Shown here piece by piece: positions 53,467-64,000 of a stretch of 64,000 nt of DNA. The stretch covers positions 4,725,001 through 4,789,000 of the forward strand of contig CM056574.1 in assembly GCA_029721435.1 (NCBI GenBank), given 5' to 3'. The notes under the pieces were generated by a model. It did not search any database. It was not told where the DNA came from and saw only the letters and a list, made by a program, of their open reading frames with translations. Each line of letters opens with the position of its first letter. Positions within the stretch are counted from its first letter, which is position 1. The translations under genes and the position numbers were made by a program. Origin of the DNA: Gymnothorax reevesii. Lineage: Eukaryota; Chordata; Actinopteri; Anguilliformes; Muraenidae.

Positions 53467-54190
53467 GCAATAAAGTAACTAATATAAGAATTTTTTTTTG
53501 AGTCATTAAATTGAGCGTCTTACGGTTTTAACCCTTCGCGCGCTAAATGCAGCAATATTTGCTCCATTATTTCAATTCAAAATCAAAGCTGCTGAAAACC
53601 TATCATGTGGCAGCCCGTGTAAAAGATCTCCCACAGGGGAGCAGTTTTAAACAAGTTGCCATATGATAAGTTTCAAAGAGCTCAAGATAATTAATATATT
53701 TTAAAGGATTTTACATCAGAAGGAATTTGTAGTTATTTCAACTACCCTCACAGCTCAAGTTTTACTCCAAGGAATTCATCCTTATGGGTATTTATAGCTT
53801 TGGCCTGAGGCTGTTTGATGGGAGAAGAAAAGCCATCCAGTGATGTTTGTGTGTTTCGCATCAACGACAATTATAAACGTGACAGACGTTACATGAAAAA
53901 GACATGGGAAATATTCAGCCATGTTTATTTCAAAATTCTCTGTCTCCACAATGGTACACATGAATGTTTATCCCAGAATTGTACAACAACTAGGCCACCT
54001 AATACACAATTTATAATACTGCTCCAAATGAGTCTCTTAGCTGGCAGTTGTAGAATTGCACAAAATCTACTGTGACAGACGTTACGTGACAGATGTTACA
54101 TTTTGTCAACTCAAGTGAAACGAAAGTTTCTGCTGAAAAAAGTCAATATTGTTGAGTGGAATGATGAAATAACCACATTTATGCATGAGT
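53467..54190. other. Unassigned DNA with a possible piggyBac-like end
   Basis: TTTTAACCCTTCGCGCGC at about 53527 looks like TTAA plus a CCC end. CATCAGAAGGAATTTGTAGT at about 53713 is shared with the fragment at 3489-3510. The other end is not located. An 86-codon frame at 53815-54075 has no domain. Confidence 0.4.
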
Positions 54191-54895
54191 GTGATACAAC
54201 TTCAATTCCATAATAGTTGGGATGAGGTGAAAATTGTGAATAAAATCAAAATGCAATGACTTTCAGCTCATATGAGCCAATATGTCATTTACAATAGAAC
54301 ATGGATAATGTTGAAACTGTGGACAAAAACGTAATCTCAAAATGAGCTTTTCAAATTTTCTAGCTGCAACAGGTCTCAAAAAAGTTGGGACACCGGCAAA
54401 AAAGGACCAAAAAAACTTAATATTTGAGAGAATTAACTGAAAGAACGATTAGCTAGTAATTAAGTTAACTGGCATCAGATGTGTGAAATGATTGGCTTTA
54501 AAAGGAATGTCTTAGAGAGGCTGAGTCTCCCAGAAGTAAAGATGGCTTGAGGCTCTCCAACCTGTGAAGGCTAAAAAAAAACAAAAAACAACTGTGGAAT
54601 ACTTCAAAAACAATGTTCCTCAACATCAAATTTTCAAGGCTTTGAAGGTCTCGTCATCAACAGTGCACAACATCATCAAAAGATTCAGAGAAACTGGAAA
54701 AATCTCTGCATAATGGAAAAGGCCAACGACCTTTACTGGATGCCCGTGATCTTCGGGCCCTCAGACGCCCCTGCATCACTCACCGGCACGATTCTTTCAT
54801 TGACATTACTAAATTAAATTGCGCAAAAAACATTAGCACGCTAGATAGGGAATTATTCATCCCATTAATATTTTTGTACATCCCAATATAATTCG
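54191..54895 (+). mobile_element. Tc1-B copy, 5' part with chimeric 3' end
   Basis: It begins near TACAACTTCAATTCCATAAT and AGTTGGGATG, the inverted-repeat type of a common fish Tc1 family, with a second AAAAAAGTTGGGACACC at 54380. The transposase start matches 4024-4350, including loss of the sequence after the DITK codons and the same foreign segment ending GGGAATTATTCATCCCA. It shows the region left of 4024 that is missing in the first copy. Confidence 0.75.
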
Positions 54896-55128
54896 AGCTT
54901 AGCAATGCGTTAATGCGGTAATGTAGAAAGATAGAGAAGGAGGGGGACTAAAAAAACCCCGGTGAACATCAGTATTTATTGGCTAGAAGACTGTACGAAA
55001 GGCAAGCCACCCAGTATGAAACCAAGCCGGGTTATAGTTAGATATAGATTTCCATGATATCCAGGTAATTTGATAATATTCTTGGCATTGAGAGCTTGCT
55101 AGGGTTCGTTAGCTAAATCAGCAACAGA
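54896..55128. other. Unassigned DNA
   Basis: No feature seen. Confidence 0.3.
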
Positions 55129-55410
55129 ACAAGAGCAACGCAGAGCGTGGCATATGCCCCCGCCTGTATGTTGATCAAGGGCATATTGAGATGGCTGCTG
55201 TGGCAGCCATATTAGATATCGCACGACGCTGGTTTTTTCGAAAGGAACCTTCCTCGAGCCACTCCCAATACGCCATTAAGAAATGGCATCAATCCGACGA
55301 GGGATTCTATAGTTATCCCACTGAAACGAAAAGTTAACGGTCGGATGGACGGACGGACGGACATGGTAGACATAATGCCCCCCTTTCCTCTTTGGAGGGC
55401 GGGGGCATAA
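55129..55410 (+). mobile_element. GACGGAC element, family F3
   Basis: It starts ACAAGAGCAACGC. GCCCCCGCC (55156-55164) and GGCGGGGGC (55398-55406) are a perfect 9-bp inverted repeat just inside the ends. GGATGGACGGACGGACGGAC precedes the 3' repeat and the end is ATAAAA. The interior is unlike F1. Confidence 0.6.
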
Positions 55411-56371
55411 AAACCAGGCGGCAGTACCTCAGTCCATGAAAACAACTGTTTTACTTTGTATATCGCACAAATCACTTAGACAATCATTTAGCATTTAATT
55501 TATTCTCTTTATTTAGCGTTTCTTTTACTTTACCTTACTTTTCCCCCGGGAGACTCAAACCCACCCCAAAAAAACCCTGTCACCTTTGTTTGACCAGATT
55601 AGCGACTTAATTTGCTGCTTGCTCACCGAGTTGTTACAGGGGGAACAGAATGGGGGGGAAGATTCTCCCTGCCCCTACTGCGACAAAGGTTATATCTCGG
55701 TAGCAAATAGTCTAATCTCTTTTATTGTTTGAGCCTTAAAACTCTAATCAATTTCAGCAAACCCCGTTTACATAAGAGTAAATCTTCAGCTTCAATCTCA
55801 CACGTCTTCTCTCAACTCAGGCAGAATGATCACCAGTGAAAAGCGCTACACCACAGCCAAGAGGTCAGCGACAGTCAAACAAGTCCAGGCGTAGCGGTGA
55901 AATACTAGGGAAAATCCTGCCTTGGCATTTTTTTTTTAATTCATTTAATTTTTGAGTAGTCTATCATTCTGTAAAATTTCTGACAACGATTACAAGTGTG
56001 AAAAAATAACATTGGATAATTCCACTGTTTATTTCCGGTATAGGCAATGTTCGTTACTCGTAGAATGCCAATGTGGAAATGAGACACTCTCATTGGTCGT
56101 GAAAATCACCACAAAGTTGAATGGAGAATGGCTACTTCCATTTAGTTTTGCTCAACGCGCAAATTCAATCTGCACGCGTTTACTTATTGATTATCGATCG
56201 AAATGGCAGAAAAGGACAAGCGCAGCGCTTCTGCTTTAATTCTGCGGCTGGCGTATTTCCTTCCTTCTCGACAAACCCTTCTTACTGCATAAATATGGTC
56301 TTTGAAGTACTTCAATACTAGTGCCGTTTACGATGCGACTGGGCAGATGGTTTTCTATAGGATGCTTCGTT
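55411..56371. other. Unassigned DNA
   Basis: Overlapping frames of 95 and 66 codons at 55952-56321 (for example CSLLVECQCGNETLSLVVKI) have no recognised domain. A C/G-run stretch is near 55640-55670. Confidence 0.35.
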
Positions 56372-57218
56372 TAGACCAAAAACATAATATCCCCCGGAAC
56401 GCCATAAAATAAGATCATTCCCTTGCAATGACGGAATAATAAAATGTGAAAACTTGGCAAAATGTCATGGTAGAAATGATGGAAAATGACTTGTGACTGA
56501 CCCAAAAAAGAGAAAAGTACAAACACACCAGTGGGTCGACGGCATCCATTCTTGCATCGAATTGCATCAATCAGAGTAGATTTTTTCGGTTTTCGATCAG
56601 GAGTACTTAGGAAACGCATTCCTGAACGCTTCACAAAACGGTTTGTGCAGTTAATAAGGCTGCCACTGACTGGCATTATGACAAAAAGTGGAGGACAACT
56701 TGACTTCAACTATACAATCAATTGTCATGTTGTGGCTTTTTGCCAACCATGGTAGTCAACAAACCCACGTGACCAGGTTCGTGACATCATGAGAAGTATC
56801 GCTCCGGTATATTCATTAAAATTTCTGGCTAGAACCCTGAAAAGCGATGAAATCATAAGCTAAATTCACGACAGAAAAATAATTAATTTTTTAATAGGCC
56901 AATGCTTCGCTTCATGGAACTGGTCCGCGTTCCAATGAAACGCAGACTTTCACTCTTTTTGTGCAGGTTGATAAAAAAGATAAAAAGTTAACCGGGAGCA
57001 TTTTGAAGTAGCACAGCATGCAAACTAACATGCAGCAGCTGGTAACTGAGCAGTCATAACCACAGAGACAAACCCCTGCAAGACAGGTTTTACAGACTGC
57101 AAGTTCCGTTACCGTGGACAGTTGTACCAAGCATCCAAATTACAAACAAGTATTAAAAGTTAGCTTCAATATGTTCATGACCCTTCTGTTGAATGTCCCC
57201 TGATATTGCTCTTGGAAA

Positions 57219-57737
57219 TTTAAGACACAAATATTAGCAATAGTAACTTCGCTACGTTAGCTGCAGTGCCACAGCCACAATCAACTGGCTATCACATTAG
57301 GTAGGCTTATGCCATAACAGCAACTTACAGCTTCCGCGTCTGTGTAAAATTGCAAATACAATTTTTATTCAAAATCAACACCATTGTTTCATTAACAGCA
57401 ACCTTTTCAATAGCATACCCACATTTCATACATGAACTCTCTGCATTGCGGCCAAAAAGGCAATTTGAACAGAGATATTGTTCGCCCGTTGGATGAATGC
57501 GTGACCACAATTTGCGCCGTGTTTACAAATTTTCAAGTGCACGGCGTGGCAAAAAATATCCATTTAGGAGGTAGATTTCAAATAGCCTGCGCCGACGTCA
57601 TATCCCAGCAACGGCTCTGATTTGCTCACAGCCGTCTAATTTGAGAAATTACGAGTCTGTTCGTCCAGGCTAGACCTCCAGGGAATGTGAATCAAGTTCA
57701 ACAGAAGTTGGTGAAGTTTGTTGCGAATTCGCAGTGA
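57219..57737. other. Segment present only in copy B
   Basis: Copy A passes directly from CTCTTGGAAA to TGATTTCTTCTC (12588-12607), while copy B has 519 extra bases. No target duplication or inverted ends are evident, so deletion from A is as likely as insertion in B. A minus-strand frame reads HPTGEQYLCSNCLF and SSCMKCGYA, with two CxxC pairs that could be a zinc ribbon. Not a recognised family. Confidence 0.5.
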
Positions 57738-57979
57738 TTTCTTCTCAACAACAGCAAGAAAGGTGAGCATATTTTTACTCTACCCTACATAGTTTGTTGA
57801 CAGAATATCCTGTGACCCTATTTGTGAAGTTTCGGTAAAATATATCAAGGAATAAACCGGCGCCAGGCCTTTGAAGCCAACCGTTCACAAGATTCATTCA
57901 CGCATACGCTTCAATTCGAGACTGCAAGGATGGAAATCCGAATAATCAATTCGGAAAAATTCTCTGCTCTCGGTGATTC

Positions 57980-58382
57980 TAAATCCCTAACCCAACAACA
58001 CCAGGGAATCCAGCGATTGCCTGATAGGAATAAAGGCAATACATGACGCAAATAAATAACAAAAAAAAAAAACAAAAAACAAAATATTAATTGGGCCCTG
58101 TATCCTGCATCATGGGGTAGATAAATATAGCAGTGTAGTCTTCTTTCTTATGCCACAGACATTCCTGATGGCTCTACATGCAGTTGATCGGTGTACATTA
58201 GGAACACCGCTGGCCAAACTTTGATAACACCCTGCTGCATAAAATCTCAATGCTATGGACACTTGTTGTGAGGGAGTCAATGCCCCCTTCCAGTCAGTGG
58301 TGTGTTTCAAATCCACATGGAGCTCATCAGTCAGCTCAAGAATGTCTCGTCTTGGAAAACGGAATTTCTTGTGCAGCTCCAC
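57980..58382 (-). pseudogene. PIF/Harbinger (HARBI1-like) transposase fossil, copy B
   Basis: Same as 12820-13243, with MELHKKFRFPRRDILEL at the start and LRFYAAGCYQ, HRSTACRAIRNVC inside. It stops at 58110. The later AIAGFPGVVG segment is present near 57995-58030. Only small differences separate it from copy A. It has no catalytic triad. Confidence 0.7.
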
Positions 58383-59467
58383 GTCATCATCTGTCTAAAG
58401 GATTTCCACGGTCACAGAGGACCCGGTCTCTTCGCAGGGCACGTCGATATTGTAAATCTATATACAAATTATGCAGAAGACCAGTTATTTTAAAATGGAC
58501 AGCACTTCCGTCTCACTGACTTTGAACATCTACTGGTGGCTCACAGAAATAAAATTTTAAAAAAAGCAAAAACCTCACCCTTCAGTGCTTTATGACCTAA
58601 ATTTTGCATTTTTTTTAATCTTTCTTGATTAGCAACAGTTGTTCAGACTAATTGGTAGACCGACAGTCAAATTGATTTTCGATTGCATTGTTATACATTG
58701 AACCACAAATGAAACGTTTTCTTTCGCACATAAATGACAATGTAAATTATCGATAAGCCTTTTTAATTCTGCGCTCAAGTAGCTTGTTAAACAGCATGGA
58801 TTCATGTAAATTATTCTGCGAGGTTCATTAAGCAATAAGCTGTGAAATGTGCTGAACATCGCCTTTCAGCTGCGATTGAGAATGAAGAACAAATTGTCGA
58901 GGATTACCGCTAAATGGGCCTCGCACAACGCAAGTCAGCTTAAGGCTGTCTCGTCTTGGAAAACTGAATTCCTCCACATCATTATATTCATCTAAAGGAT
59001 TTCCACAGTTATGTATGACCTAACAGATATTCCAAAGAAATAGCCAAATTAGGCACAATGCCTGACATTTTAAAAGGGACAGTGTGCTTGTTCCTAGCAA
59101 ATCTCTACGGGAAACACTTTCAAAGTCTCACTAACACCTGCTAGTGCTGCATGATTAATCTAATCGCAATTGCAATTGCGATGTCAAGCAGTGCGATTGC
59201 ATAACCGCAAAAAAGGCGGTGATTTGCGATTCAATCTTAATAAGCGTGTGCTGCCAGTGAACATAACTACTTCTCCTTTAATTGTATGGAGTCTGTTGAC
59301 GTTATGTCCACAAGCGCTATCCTGGGCTGTGTTCGAGCAGTCAAAAATTATGTCCTATAGAATAATTCTTCACCACTTTTCTTTAATCTATGTGGAAAAC
59401 GTCTGAAGATAAAGGAAGGATGTAACACGGAATTCCTACCGTTTCGGAATACAACCGCGCTAATAAA

Positions 59468-60552
59468 ACAAGAGGCCCATGGGCCTTAACAGTCACCTGA
59501 GTATAGTATATCCAATGATAAAACTATGGCCATTAGGCGTGGCCCTAATTTTGACCCCAGGGATCAGATTAATGGAAACCAGTATCATAAGCAATAGAGT
59601 ATTCTAAATTGTATGTATATAACTTGTGGCTATTTTCTTTAAGCAAAGAAGATTTCTCAAGCCATTTTGACCCTTGGGCTCTGACCCTTAGCCCCTGGGG
59701 AAGGGAAACTGTCAAAAATATCATAATATCATCTCATTGTTGTAATGTCAATCAAGTGTGAATGATTTCCACGAGAAATTAAACAGAATATACCCAAAAG
59801 TATCATTTTCCCATGTAAACTATAGTAAACTTGACCCCCTCCCTAGGGGCAAACATGGAGCCTGGGGGTCATGAAATTCACAATTTTTATAAAGCACCTC
59901 AAGACACTTTCATCTATAAAGATAACTGGTTTCCAGCATATCTAGGAATAAAAAAGTAAATGCAAGACAATAGGCTTGCACTAACAGAGTTGACAATACA
60001 TAGGTTTGGTCGGTGCGGTCTGTGAATGTGCTCATAAAAACTTCATTTTGCGGTTAAACAAAAAACGCTTCAGTGAAAGGAAGGAATAATACCTTCAATA
60101 ACATATGTCAAGTTACTTTTCTACTTCTGAGGTAAAACTGCATCCCGTGGGGCATTTTCCCCTCAAACTGTACAGGCAGTTGCCAAGTACCAACCACAGG
60201 TTGTTGGTTTTGTCCAGGTATACTCCAGTTTCCTCCAAAACCTAAACATGACACATCCTTAAATGACCCTTACTTAAGTTGTTGTGTTCACAATGTGGCT
60301 TATGATGAGAATATATCAAAGGGCAATAACTCCATCAAATTTGGTTGAATCGGTCTGGTTTTCGAACTTCTTTGAGATCTTATAGATATAAGCCAGCATG
60401 CAAAGTTTAATGAAAATTGACCAATATTTACTAAAATTATTGTGTTCACAAGGTTGCTTACGGACGGAGCTTACGGAGTTTACGGACAACGGACGACGAC
60501 GGACAAAAGGGGATCGCAATAGGTCACGCCTTCAGCTCAGGTGACCTAAAAA
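59468..60552 (+). mobile_element. GACGGAC element, family F2, 1.1 kb
   Basis: It starts ACAAGAGGCCCATGGGCC. GTCACCTGAG (59492-59501) and CTCAGGTGAC (60536-60545) are a perfect 10-bp inverted repeat. TACGGACAACGGACGACGAC precedes the 3' repeat and the end is CTAAAAAT. The related unit at 2731-3204 lacks it and shows the uninterrupted CGCGCTAAT. There is no gene inside. Confidence 0.65.
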
Positions 60553-61399
60553 TCTTAATGCACTTAAAGCAGGCAATGATGAGGTCCCATACGTTTCTTT
60601 ACGCGATTGGTCAGAGTAGTTGCCCTTTAAATAGTGCTGCTGCGCAGAATTGTGGAATGGCATTATCTCCTTTCTTTTCGAAAAGGATGGTTCTGTGTAC
60701 CCTATGCAAGAGGAGGTAAATTAGGAAGCACTGAGACACCGTTCCTTAACATTTAGAGAATTCGAAGGCTCTGATAATTGCCACGGCACGTAATCATTTC
60801 CGGATCAGTTTTCAGGAGTAGGGAACTTTCCCCAGTGAAAAAAAAACTATTGAGATCCAGCTGTGGTCACGTGACGACTCGCTTCAGTTCTCAGAGACCA
60901 ACATTGACGGTGAATAAAATCATGAGCAGGAGCGTGAGCAAGCCCAGGCTGAGAGTGGGTTCGTAGCGGGAAAAACCCCCCACAATATCTACCATCATAC
61001 GCAGAGATTAGGCGAGAATGTCTCGCCTCTTAGTGGCATTAACGTTCCTGTGTTTGTCAGCAATTATTTTATCAACGCACACTGAAGAAATTCACTCGTG
61101 GAATTTAAGTCATTGTGCATTATATTAATCAGTTTCACGTGCATTACGGTGGATTTCCCCACTAGTGACATTGAAATCGATTGACTCCCATGCTTGTCTT
61201 TACTGAGGGATTGAAAGCAATGGAATTGCATAAAGACATTTCAAATGTTCTTATTTCATTTAAACAATTCAAACGATCATGTCCACCTTTATGCAAGTGA
61301 AACTGAAACTTCAATGCACAAGGATTTAAGTCTGCGTGAGAATCTCATAAGCGTTCATTGAACAATTGCGGACTAAAAATGCTCGAGAATTGGGCTGAG

Positions 61400-61560
61400 T
61401 GCGTGAGACTTGGCATCTCGGCATATGCCGATACCTTGATTTCAGGAACGGCGACGTTGAAAAAAATAAGACGTGTTGTGTAAAACTTGCAAAGTTAAAA
61501 TCTCCACATCCCGAGGCAACACTACCAATCTGTATCAACACTTGGGACAGCAGAGAGAAG
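61400..61560 (+). pseudogene. BED zinc-finger fossil of the hAT element, copy B
   Basis: CKTCKVKISTS and NTTNLYQHLGQQREA are readable on the plus strand, with the same lost histidine and stop as copy A at 25025-25111. The finger died before the block duplication. Confidence 0.5.
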
Positions 61561-62297
61561 CATAAGGAATGCATGAGATGAAAGCAAAGCAAAGAGACAA
61601 AAAATATGAATATAAGATATAATATATGAGGGCCTGAAATATGCTAATGACCAATGGTACTACTGTTTTTGTACTTTGCTTTTTAAGGGTACTGTACAAA
61701 CTTTTTGCTTTTTGTATTGAGTAGTACTTAATAGGTTTACAAAAATGCCTGCAGAGAGGCATCTAAGGTTACAATAGTGCCACTGCGTTTGCCTTTTGCA
61801 GAAAATATCCTGATTTTCAAAAAAGGAAAAACCTCTTTTTTGGAAAATGTGCATTTTTTTAGTTGAGAAAAATGCACAGCAAAATCATCATTATTCTTTG
61901 CACTCTCCTCGATAACAAAGCAAGTAGGCTCAAGATATCATTTTTTTAAAAAATCATATCGTAATCGCAAATTGCAATATGGTCCACTATAAATCGCAAC
62001 CGCACATTTTTACCAAATCGTGCCGCACTAACTCCTACCCCTAGGCAGACGTGAGAATTGGGACGTTGAATGGACGTGACATTAGGCTACGCCCTTACTG
62101 CGCACCAGACTTTGCTTCTCCACGACAGTCGATGATATTTTTCTGGCGATCGACCAACTAACGGCTCAGCGGTGCACGAGGCCCAAGGAACTCAAGGCAG
62201 CGCAGTTTGTATTCGGGAAAAATAGGTCATTATAAATTCAGGTTTGCAGAACCGACAGATAATTTCCGAAGCGGTATGCGTGCACCATTTAGCATTA

Positions 62298-62592
62298 TTA
62301 ACCTCCGCCAGGAGGTATATGTTTTCGGTGCAGTTTGTTTGTTGGTTTGTTTGTTTGTGTACAACATAACTCAAAAACTTATGGCCGGATTTTGACGAAA
62401 TTTTCAGGGTAGGTGGGTATTAACTCAAGCTACAGGTGATTAAATTTTGGCATATCTAGGCCAAAGTACTGCTGAGATATACGCCAAAGTTCAAGATTTC
62501 AAGTCTTTCCAATGGGCCGGATTTCCAATCACCGTGCTTTTGGCTTTGCTGCCCCCTGGCGGAGGTTCTGCGCTCTCTGAGTGCTTTTCTAG
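62298..62592 (+). mobile_element. Helitron/helentron-like non-autonomous element, 295 bp
   Basis: Copy A at 25884-25900 has the empty site GCATTA|TTTACTG, and the element sits between A and T with no target duplication. The 3' end is a hairpin GCGCTC-TCT-GAGTGC, then TTTT and CTAG, the classic Helitron ending. CCTCCGCCAGG near the 5' end is inverted as CCTGGCGGAGG near the 3' end. It has no coding capacity. Confidence 0.75.
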
Positions 62593-62606
62593 TTTACTGT
62601 ATAAGA

Positions 62607-63196
62607 CTGGCGTAGCCAGAACTGAAAATTGGGTGCACCAGGAACTTCCCTTTACAACTTCTATTAGTCCTGACTTGTTCGCAATCATCCTTCCTAATGC
62701 ACAATACATTCACTCCGAAAACAATTCACACTATCACGTGTTGCTAGTTCTCCTAGTGAAGGTAAGATGACAATCAATCATTTGGACGTGGTTGAACAAT
62801 TATTGCTCCAGACTTGTTCTCAATCATTTTCCTTAATTAAAACATTTTACAATTATAACACACTATTGGCAATTATAGACACGGCAATTTTCTTAATGCG
62901 ATCCAAGTGTGACAAAATAATAGGCTAAACACAGTTCAGAAAAATAACTCGTAGCCACACACTTTACGAAACCGCTCTGGATCTTCCGCGCTACATTTAT
63001 TGGCTCATCAGGTGATCAAACACGCTCTTCATGATCGCTTACCTTGTTGAAATTAAATCAAAAGACAACTTCGGTTGGCGGGGGATAATGACAAGGAGCC
63101 AGTCTTTTGAACGGTCCTTTGAAAGGAACGGCTCTTCAAGATCCGGCTCCCTTCAAAGAACCAAAAATCCCATCTCTAGTTCTGGCTACGCCACTA
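62607..63196. mobile_element. Non-autonomous hAT with inverted arms, copy B
   Basis: Same element and same GTATAAGA target duplication (62599-62606, 63197-63204) as at 25905-26587. Its right arm has been largely lost and replaced near 63060-63175 by sequence with TTTGAAAGGAACGGCTCTTC, probably another MITE. Confidence 0.78.
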
Positions 63197-63228
63197 GTAT
63201 AAGATAGAGACCCCGTCGACTGTCCTGA

Positions 63229-63856
63229 GTGGGGCAGATTAATTCAATATTCCATAAGAATCTTTTACTTGGTGATAAAAGCACCAAATTTGGCACAAAT
63301 GATATCCAGGATGTGCTTTTTAAGAAAAGTACGTTATCCAGCTGAAAATCCAAGATGGCCACCAGTTTTCAAGATGGCCGCCTCTTCAAATGCAAAAAAA
63401 TGGTTTTCAAAGTAGAACTTGAATGAACAGAACTATGTTAATGATCAAAACATCAAAATGAATGAATTCTGACTGGAAGAACTCAATGGTGTCAACTGAA
63501 TTCAAATATGGCTGCCAGTTTTCAAGATGGTGACTATTATAGTGGGGCAGATTAATTCAATATTTCATACAAACCTTTCACTTGGAGATACAAGCACCAA
63601 ATTTGGCAGAAATGATGTCCAGGATGTACTTTTTAAGAAAAGTACATTATCCAGCTGAAAATCCAAGATGGCTCCCAGTTTTCAAGATGGCCACCTCGTC
63701 AAATGCAAAAAATGGTTTTTGAAGTAGAACTTGAATAAACAGAAATCTGTTAATGACCCAAACATCAAAATGAATGTATTCTGACTGGAGAAACTCAATG
63801 GTGTCAATTGAATTCCAACATGGCCACCAGTTTTCAAGATGGCAGCTATTACGTGA
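63229..63856 (+). repeat. 313-bp tandem duplication
   Basis: GTGGGGCAGATTAATTCAAT starts units at 63229 and 63542. The units share GTCCAGGATGT, TTTTTAAGAAAAGTAC and several TTTTCAAGATGGC blocks. They are diverged by roughly 8-10%. No coding evidence. Confidence 0.88.
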
Positions 63857-64000
63857 CTCAAAATTAGCATTTTCGAAAGCTGTCTGATCACAGATATTGT
63901 ATTTAGTTGAAGGGGAATACCCATGATCATTCATTGAAATGCTGTGGTCTTATATATAATGCTCTAAATCTTATATACGAATAAAAAATAAATAAATAAA
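63857..64000. other. Window end, unassigned
   Basis: AT-rich, nothing recognised. Confidence 0.4.

Larger units (their letters stand above)
59142..62030 (+). mobile_element. hAT (ZBED-type) element, copy B, 2.9 kb
   Basis: TAGTGCTGCATGATTAATC starts it and the inverted TAGTGCGGCACGATTTGG ends it at 62030. Flanks ACACCTGC (59134-59141) and ACTCCTAC (62031-62038) are a decayed 8-bp target duplication. It contains a MITE-like unit (about 59335-60850), itself split by family F2, and a BED-finger remnant near 61480-61560. Confidence 0.75.
56372..63225 (+). repeat. Copy B of the large duplicated block
   Basis: Collinear with 11733-26625, same orientation, generally about 95% alike by eye. It lacks the Tc1/LINE/piggyBac and DIRS insertions of copy A, and carries its own extra segments at 57219-57737, 59468-60550 and 62298-62592. 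Confidence 0.8.

Overview
The window reads as vertebrate, most likely ray-finned fish, nuclear DNA. The support is a large tandem C2H2 zinc-finger gene, spliced transposase genes, and a dense mix of fish-typical mobile elements: Tc1, hAT, Harbinger, DIRS, CR1/L2, L1, R4-like LINEs and LTR elements. The species cannot be told. I see no rRNA, tRNA, CRISPR or bacterial-type operon. The only convincing host gene is the zinc-finger gene at 49488-52499 (minus strand).

Layout. 1-9.5 kb: Tc1 pieces, an L2 tail, MITEs, several short elements with GACGGAC arrays and subterminal inverted repeats, and a hammerhead-ribozyme-like motif. 9.5-11.7 kb: a solo LTR and unassigned DNA. 11.7-26.6 kb: copy A of a large duplicated block, swollen by nested insertions (Harbinger fossil; a hAT element carrying Tc1, which carries a CR1-like LINE, which carries a piggyBac-like element; and a near-complete DIRS element). 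26.7-36.6 kb: one LTR element with both LTRs, primer site, polypurine tract and 4-bp target duplication, but no recognisable gag or pol; a hAT element with a three-exon transposase gene sits inside it. 36.6-44.5 kb: remains of an I-like LINE, a Kolobok-like MITE, and a decayed Ty3/gypsy element (LTR, tRNA-Pro primer site, gag, protease) broken by an L1 tail and cut by a Tc1 copy. 45.0-47.3 kb: a Tc1 pseudogene, a second ribozyme-like motif and relict zinc fingers. 47.3-49.5 kb: an R4-like LINE that supplies the last residues and stop codon of the zinc-finger gene. 52.5-56.4 kb: the gene's upstream side and small elements. 56.4-63.2 kb: copy B of the duplicated block. 63.2-64.0 kb: a 313-bp tandem repeat.

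Copy B preserves the uninterrupted sites of elements found in copy A and the reverse is also true. Insertions can therefore be read directly: DIRS went in at GTT without a target duplication, a Helitron-like element went in at A|T without a duplication, and Tc1 went in at TA. Almost every mobile coding region is broken. The DIRS gag, the 1003-residue zinc-finger frame and the spliced hAT frame are the main exceptions.

The most novel-looking material is the set of short elements that share a 5' ACAAG start, subterminal inverted repeats, GACGGAC arrays and an A-rich 3' end across at least five otherwise unlike families, plus the ribozyme-like fold at 5521-5562.
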